Of a stretch of DNA of 29,684 nucleotides, positions 23,483-29,684 are shown in pieces. Position 1 is the stretch's first letter; the number at the start of each line of letters is the position of its first letter. Position numbers and translations under genes: made by a program. The DNA is taken from contig LPNZ01004562.1 of the NCBI GenBank assembly GCA_001655205.1, forward strand, positions 1 to 29,684. Direction: 5' to 3'. This stretch comes from Lenisia limosa (taxonomy: Eukaryota; Breviatea). The notes under the pieces were generated by a model that was given only the letters and a program-made list of their open reading frames with translations, was not told the DNA's origin and ran no database searches.

Positions 23483-25357
23483 ATGGTGAAAAGGCGCTTT
23501 AACGACTATTTCGAAGTCCCATATCAGAACATAATGATGACACTTGATGAAAGGTTTGCAGGGACCATGGGTTGGTGACCTTTTTATTGAACATGCTAAG
23601 TATGGCAACCCTATACGCGCACTCATATGCCCTATATCCCCTTTATTGATCAACGGATGACGTATTTTAACCCTGAAATATTGAGCATGGTATGACTCTT
23701 ATATTCTATTAATATTGTACCAAGAGACTCCTTTTCATTTCCCATTGTACATATTGATCGTGACTAAGATAAGGACTGACCCTATTTCAATGATACTATT
23801 TCCACAGCAACAGATTAGTATAACCGCTTTAGTCCCCTTATCGACCCCCTTTCTCTCAACGACTTCCCCGCAATTGTTGAAAACCCACAATCTGTTGTCA
23901 TCCAAATGAAAGTGGGGGAATATTTGCTCTAAAAATGCAGAAATGCACATCATGACTATGACTAGCTGAATTTTATGGCTTTTTTATTTTTTAAAACCGT
24001 TCATAATCGGTTTATTTTTTCACTCCAAAGCTCTCGGAGGCACTCAGCGACTCAGCGCGAGAACTGATGGAAAAGTCCATGCAGGACGGGTCCAAACCTG
24101 TCGGCTCGGCTGCAATGGCTGCTGCCGCCGGTTCTGAGTGGGGGGGGGGGGTAAATCGTAAAATATTATTACGCTATTCCACCAAAAAATATTCCCTTTT
24201 TTGCTCATTTTCTGTTTTAGTTCGCCCAAAAGCCCAAAGTCCCCGAAATCGCCAAAATCGCCCAAAACACCAAAAGACGCAAATCCTGATGGTGAGTTGG
24301 TTTTTGTTGCTACACTGATATCTAAAGTTTACTAAATAGTGTTTTGAAGCACTTGTCATAATTTGCAGGACCAACAGATTATGGTGCCGCGGATCTCTTA
24401 CCATCAGCAAGGTCATCGAAGAGTCATGACAGTGATGATGACCTTTTTGAGGTGGGTGTACTCTTGGTATATCTTGGAATCAGTAGTTGTGTATAATATT
24501 GAAAAGAGCCTTCTTTGTGCTGTGATTTCCACATAGTTCCTAAATTAACCAATGAAGGAGGGAGAGCAAGAAACCCCCAGGAAACCTGAGGAGAATACCC
24601 CGGTTCAGCTGAGGCCACTAACATCTGAAGGGCCACGGAAAGAGTGAGGGATTTCACTCTTTCACAATGCATTTCTTCAATCGCTTTTTGTTCTGAATCT
24701 CCTTCACCTGATCTGTTCAATATGACTAATTTTTGCTAGTCATCATGCCCATAGTACCCCCAAGTTTTAGTGTTGATTGCTCGTGTTTGTTGTTGCTTGT
24801 TTTTGATTTTTGTTTGTTTGGAGTTTCAGATTATTCGGTTTGTGATTAGTACTTTTACTATTCTTCATCGAAATTTCCTTCGTTTTACTCCCCCCCCCCA
24901 GACCGATGGTGGCCACAATGGACGACGTTGTGGAAGTCAAATCCGAGAAACCTGATGTTGTGCGTGAAACTCCAACGGAGGGCACACAGACCACCCAGCT
25001 GCAGCCCGTGCAACCCAACGTTGGTTTTGGTTTATATATTTGAGAACTATATTGTACATGTACATAATATAATAACTATAAAAACAACCTTGATACCGAG
25101 TAACAGAAAGCGTTCATGTATCACATGTTACCTTGGAAAGGTCTCAGATGTGAGTGATGAAAGACACTCTTTGATTGACTTGAAACCTTTCACCAGTCTC
25201 TTCAGAAAATGTTGTGTTTACTACATTAAACCGCTAGAAACATCATTTTCATCATTCCATCACCCTGTAGGCACCCGGGGAGGTACAAACACCTGCTCCG
25301 GCCGCGGAACCCGCACCAAAGAAAAAGAAAAAGAAGGGAGGATGCAACATTCTTTAG
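23483..25357 (+). CDS. Low-complexity protein with SPK repeats, polybasic tail and CaaX prenylation box
   Basis: Exons: 23483-23570 (MVKRRFNDYFEVPYQNIMMT and on), 23601-23689 (WQPYTRTHMPYIPFIDQRM), 23819-23911 (NRFSPLIDPLSLNDFPAIVE), 24031 to about 24150 (LSEALSDSARELMEKSMQDG), 24221-24291 (SPKSPKSPKSPKSPKTPK), 24369-24451 (acidic end SHDSDDDLFE), 24558-24643, 24902-25019, 25271-25357. The last exon ends APAAEPAPKKKKKKGGCNIL then TAG at 25355-25357. Cys-Asn-Ile-Leu fits a CaaX box; a terminal Leu favours geranylgeranylation, and six lysines before it form a classic plasma-membrane targeting signal. The N-terminal globular part (about 90 residues) is not recognised. It is not a Ras or Rho GTPase, since no G motifs are present. 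Oddities: the first intron would be only 30 nt, and a G12 run at the fourth exon's donor leaves the phase one base off, probably a homopolymer-length error. SPK/TPK sites suggest proline-directed kinase targets. About 277 residues. Confidence 0.62.
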
Positions 25358-25651
25358 TCTGTATTATTGTTGTTTTTTTGTGAGGTGTGTTGTGCCTCTT
25401 ATTGTTTTCTGGTTTTTCTTGTTTCTTATTGGGGTAGTATAGCATGTAGCAAATTTGAAATACTGGTTTGTTTGATTAGTTGAAGCAATACTCCTTGGGC
25501 TATAGTAATACTTTCCTTATGCTTGTGCTATCAATCAAACACTGTAGCGCAAACTCTGAACTAACTCCTCCGCTCGCCACCCCAGGCGGCAAAGCCAGAG
25601 CTGTGAACCTCTGGTGGTTCAGAGTAATATTACATGTTTCCAGGGGTTACA
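25358..25651. other. Convergent 3' ends of the CaaX-protein gene and RAE1
   Basis: About 290 nt with no coding signal. The two genes converge here, so it should contain both polyadenylation regions. Confidence 0.5.
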
Positions 25652-28600
25652 TTACTTCTTGCGCTTTTCGGGACGATTCCTTACTTCGGCTTCCTAGAGA
25701 AGTTAGAAAGAAAGACCCATTCCAAAAGCAGAAATGGGACAAGCAGACCTTGCACTGATGCACGTGCAGCTTGGTGATATTGCGTGTCTTCTGCGCGTGG
25801 CCTTCGCTCCAATCGTAGCCACTGGAATAACACAGGAATTGACCTGGGGGGTTAGTGAAGAAACAAATGTGTAACCGAATTGCTACGAAGAAGCATTGTA
25901 TGATATGCCATGAGGAGAAGTTAGGTATAATTATACATATATATTATTTTCTCTTTCATCTGCAGGAAGGCGTAGGGGGGGGGGGATATCGCCACTATTT
26001 AATGATTGTTCCAAAATGCCTTGAACAGCCCACCGTCTTTGCTGAACGCTGCAGCGGTGTAACTGTTTTGAGAGGCCATGTACGACTGAAATGTCAGCGA
26101 AAAAGGGGTCAGGCAATTATAAACACAAATATTCTATCAAAACAAATCAAATGAAGAAACACCAAACAAGAAGTGGTCCAAATGCCGTCCACACCATCAC
26201 TACTATAGTGGCCCGTTCATACCACAAGCTTGTCCCTGGAGTCCTTGCACCATCCGCTGGCCTTGCCGTCACCTCCAAATGTGGCAAATGTACCTGGTAA
26301 TCAATGGTGTCAAGTACTGATGGTATTCTGCAAGTGATAGAACCGCTCGCAACTATTTGTTTTCTACACTCTCATGCTACGATATTGTATAAAATATTAA
26401 CAAAGCATATACTATATAGCTATGTACACACAACAAATGCTTCCATATTATTTATGAAGGTATTATGTGTTACTACACGCATTATAAACTGTCTTATTAT
26501 TACCCTTCGTACCGAAGGTGGGGTGGACAATGACCTTGTTGATGGGGTACGCAATGCCGCTGTTGCCGGTTCCCGTCCGGTGCGCTTTGTATGTGAACCC
26601 TTTCTTGGTTCCGGTTTGATTGGGACTGAATAATGAAGAATTAATCATGAACGTTTGGGCAGCCCTTACAGAGGATCATGACACCCCCCCCCCCCTACAG
26701 AGGATCATTCATATAGGAGATCACGACACGACCTTCGTAACCGCCCAAAACGGCTCCATCTCGGTCCTTAAACACTGATAGCGACCTAAGGGATCAGGGG
26801 CAACAAGGGAGCTATTCAGCAATCGTTGATAAATCTAAGCTGCTTTGTTTCAACAACCTCCCTCACTTGACTTGGCTTTGCACACCACTCGGACATGTTT
26901 TGGCGATTTCCGTGGGCTGCGCAAGTCAGAACAAAAAACAAACTGATCACGAGGGGGGGGGGGACTATTTATGAATTATAAAAAAGAACCCAAAATCAAT
27001 TCTATTAGCTAAATGCGCAATGTAAAACATGCAATGGCAAATCCAGGTGGAAAATAAGGATATCATGTAGTAATAGTATATAATATGTACTATATAATAT
27101 TGTATTTGCATATAATAGTACATGCTATCTGATTATGTCTTATATTATGTTTATAATTGTGTAATATGATATGATACGTGAAACATTAAATAGACAAATC
27201 TGCCCGAAGTCACCCCAAAAAAGAGGCTGGTAGGAACAAACTTTTTCGAGGTTGATGTAGTGAATCTGATTATCGGCAGTGGCAACGCAAGCCATTGGGT
27301 GTTTCACGTCCTGAAAGATTGGAGGTTAAATGACACTGCATTCGTGTGGACTATAGTCTATTCTGCATATGATAATATGTACTATATGAAACCAAAGAGA
27401 GAGGATTTGTTTTATCGGAACAAAGCAATCAAATAATCATCATTATCAAGGATATTGACGAAATAATTTGTTTTTTCTTATCTAATTTTTGTCTTGCAGT
27501 TTGTATTATTTATGTGAGGGAGAACGTGAATTCAATAGCAGCAAATCCAGCCTCAAACCATAGCAATGCACTTGTTGGGAAGTTGAAGAGTGGCTGCATG
27601 GGTTATTTTATAAATGAGAAGCAATATAATGTTATATTTGTTCGAAGCTGCGAGTCCGAATAATTGTTTTTTTAAAAATAAAAATTTCTGGAGAATATGT
27701 AGAGATGAGATAAAAAAAAAATTTGTATCTGACCAAAGCCGTCCACACTATCACGCTTATCAGAGATATTGGGTTATAGTACAATATTAATTCACCCTTA
27801 CAACTCTGTGAACCCAGGTTTCTGAATACCTCATTTCTCGAGAATAGTAAACCGTATTTTAGATAGTGTTCCACGTAACCTTTCAAGCTTTCAACCCAAC
27901 AAACCAGAAGGGGTGCTCTGGGTACAGTTCCAATATGAGAGTTTTCCGTCAAGAGAGGCTATAAAACTGTCAAAAAACCCATGCATATAAAGATGAGTGA
28001 TTTTCATGGATGATGAAGAGTAGATAGAGTATCAAGAAGAACGTACCAGTCATAAGCATGTTAACTTCGGCAACATAAGCAATGGCCATAATTGGCTTGT
28101 CACATGCGGCCACCTTTGAAGGTCAGAAGGATAGAACATAGTATATCAAGTTCGAAGCGTGCTAAACAGCCCTCATACGACTTGGCCTTGTTGAGTCTGA
28201 AGATTCCACATTTTGACTTTGTTGTTACCCGCACAGCCAAAAACAGCACTTCCGTCCTGTAGGTGTGAAGTGGGTAAAAGAAGGAGACCTGGTCACCTGT
28301 CATGCTGTGGGATACTATAAACTGAACACATCTTATGCCGTTTTATCATAGGAAGAAAAGGATGTGGAACACAAAGAAGATTTCCATGCCAACATTCTTC
28401 CAAGCAACGTCAAGAATAGGTGCCTCATCTGTGAACATCATTTTAGCCGCCACGCCTGTTGCTGACACCTCATAAAGCCGGATCTAAACGGAGTTCAACA
28501 AATGCTCAGTATCAGGGGAATCTACAAAGAAAATATTACCGTGCCTGTTCGAACTTTCTCAATAATAACAAAATTATTGGTGTCATCATTAACTATCCAA

Positions 28601-28799
28601 GTGTTGCCTTCAAATAGCCTCCAACCTTGCAATCCCATGATCCAACAGCAATGATATTGGCCTGGGGGCTCCAGCTAATAGAGCTAACGGTGTCTTCGGG
28701 AGGGTTTGCAACCTAAATATATTATTTGAAGCTAGTAAAACCAGCAGAAGATGCCTTATTACAAACCTCATTGTCGTTGCCTCCCTGAACGTCCGTCAT
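25652..28799 (-). CDS. RAE1: RAE1/Gle2 WD40 mRNA-export and mitotic factor, 349 aa, 16 exons
   Basis: WD40 propeller that binds the Nup98 GLEBS motif at nuclear pores, aids mRNA export and spindle assembly. Exons in order: 28767-28799, 28626-28712, 28540-28557, 28394-28483, 28179-28256, 28047-28113, 27896-27958, 27559-27593, 27242-27310, 26867-26916, 26699-26785, 26513-26625, 26223-26293, 26034-26085, 25749-25843, 25652-25693; total 1050 nt, every phase consistent. Start MTDVQGGNDNEVANPPEDTV. Blade signatures: SSISWSPQANIIAVGSWD, EAPILDVAWKNDGSAVFGC, KVKMWNLQTQQGQV, MTASLDGKLSYWN, DVKHPMACVATADNQIHYIN, VLGGYEGRVVISYM, INKVIVHPTFGTFATFGGDG, TAAAFSKDGQFLCYSSGYDW, and a basic end NRPEKRKK. VGSWD, EGRV and YDWSEGH are family hallmarks. 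The length matches the family (about 350-370). Exon 3 is an 18-nt micro-exon adding KVRTGT before the second blade, not usual in RAE1. Duplicated donor near 26670-26698. Confidence 0.95.
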
Positions 28800-29591
28800 T
28801 TTCACGTATACGATATATACTACTTCACCAAAATATTAAAATCACAAAACACAACAATAGGGAGGATGAAAAGATGAAAAAAATTTGGGCGCGGTTTTAA
28901 AAGAATGAGCGCGTGCGCGCACTTTTCTAAATCGTGCACCATGCCTGCAGTCAAGAATGTTCAATTTGTAACGAAATTTGAATGCAATCGAAGACAGATC
29001 GAAGAGGGTTGCAATGCAACTGAATTGTAACCGAATAAGTGAATAAGAACCCCCGCTCCCACTGAAAGACATTGCAAGGTCAACGCAAATTGAAAATTCG
29101 ATAAGTAGATTAGAAAATCAATCAAAATCTAAATGGAACCCCCCTTGAAACCCCCTGTTGAAACGAAATAACAGGAATATATTGACCAAGCTACTGCCCG
29201 AAAAAGTTGTTCGGCTTTTCATAAGGTGGCAGAAATCTGATGGGGGGAGGGGGGTTAGATGTAAATAAATCTGTGAAGCAGTCCACACCAAATGTATAAA
29301 TCAGATGTTTTCAATACCCTCTCCCTCCTCACTTAAATCATTACATATAGCCCTTTCCTCCTCACTTAAATCATTACATATAGCACCCTCGGTTTCATTG
29401 CGAGGGGACAAAAAGGGGGGACAAGGTAGCCTCTCGAAGCGGCTCTTCCTTCCGTTTTCTCTTTGGCATTGGGGCTGCAGTCTTTAGAATAGATATGCAA
29501 CATCACTTCGTGAGGGAGGTGGAATGGAAAACCTAATATTACCACAATACACCTTAATATTCATTAGTATTATAAACGTCTTATCCCTAAC
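28800..29591. other. Intergenic upstream of RAE1
   Basis: No convincing gene. Includes a CpG-rich patch (gcgcgtgcgcgcac near 28909-28922) about 110-120 nt upstream of the RAE1 start, a plausible promoter element, and the 33-nt-period repeat at 29324-29383. A minus-strand open frame at 28842-29072 has no supporting features. Confidence 0.45.
29324..29383. repeat. Two copies of a 27-nt unit at 33-nt period
   Basis: A unit running from cctcctcacttaaatc to ttacatatag occurs at 29324-29350 and again at 29357-29383, identical over 27 nt and separated by 6 nt (period 33). Confidence 0.9.
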
Positions 29592-29684
29592 CGGTTGGAT
29601 TGGCGTTTCGGTAGAAGTCGCGGAGGAGGTCAATGGCCTCATCTCCCATCAGCCCGCCCCGTGCCTGATATCCGGGGTGCTTGT
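29592..29684 (-). CDS. Exon of an unrecognised gene, cut by the window edge
   Basis: One minus-strand frame is open from the edge to a good donor (ccg followed by gttagg at 29591). It encodes KHPGYQARGGLMGDEAIDLL, then RDFYRNANPT. The composition and G/C-ending codons look strongly protein-coding. I do not recognise the family. No further exon is visible to the left within about 300 nt, so this may be an internal exon with a long intron or the 3' side may lie elsewhere. Confidence 0.55.

Noticed and set aside
25855-26154. Plus-strand open frame opposite RAE1 exon 14
   Set aside because: Explained by the minus-strand exon TAAAFSKDG and the intron with the G11 run. No independent support.
26521-26778. 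Plus-strand frames reading VDNDLVDGVRNAAVAGSRPV and HDTTFVTAQNGSISVLKH
   Set aside because: Both lie exactly antisense to RAE1 exons 11 and 12, which fit the family and splice in phase on the minus strand.
28842-29072. Minus-strand 76-codon frame upstream of RAE1
   Set aside because: Composition is not protein-like, it has no family resemblance, and it sits in the expected RAE1 promoter/5' region.

Overview
This window is a nuclear scaffold from an intron-rich microbial eukaryote. Every confident gene is split by short GT-AG introns, mostly about 50-130 nt. Intergenic DNA and introns are AT-rich, there are six N gaps, and G/C homopolymers of 9-12 bases recur. IFT27, an intraflagellar-transport GTPase, implies a flagellum or cilium. 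An apicortin (partial p25-alpha plus doublecortin domain) narrows the lineage, because that architecture was described from apicomplexans and relatives, placozoans and early-branching fungi. Together with a small hexameric-type NADP glutamate dehydrogenase this suggests a flagellated protist or zoosporic organism. I cannot place it more finely from sequence alone.

Layout. 1-2163 (+): 3' part of a gene made of TNFR-like cysteine repeats, one repeat per phase-1 exon. 2545-4362 (-): glutamate dehydrogenase copy 1. 4731-5572 (-): apicortin, complete in six exons. 6265-6586 (+): two exons of an unidentified coiled-coil gene that stops at a 10-N join. 6608-7372 (-): 5' half of a second glutamate dehydrogenase, lacking one intron of copy 1. 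7606-7796 (-): weak coding signal. 8212-9748 (-): IFT27. 10070-14806 (+): 619-residue secreted protein with an RCC1-like propeller in 21 exons. 15383-17894 (+): a second secreted protein, only faintly fibrinogen-like. 18356-22821 (-): ataxin-10-like armadillo protein, 563 residues in 18 exons. 23483-25357 (+): low-complexity protein with SPK repeats, ending in six lysines and a CaaX box. 25652-28799 (-): RAE1/Gle2, 349 residues in 16 exons. 29592-29684 (-): one exon of an unrecognised gene.

How the genes relate. This is a eukaryotic gene neighbourhood, not an operon, and most neighbours have unrelated jobs: nitrogen/carbon metabolism (GDH), microtubules and flagellum (apicortin, IFT27), nuclear export and mitosis (RAE1), and surface or secreted functions (cysteine-repeat, RCC1-like and fibrinogen-like genes). 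The two secreted genes are adjacent, codirectional and similarly intron-dense. The splice models were built by hand from reading frame, phase and GT-AG signals. Totals come out at exact multiples of three for apicortin, the RCC1-like gene, ataxin-10 and RAE1, but no transcript evidence was available.
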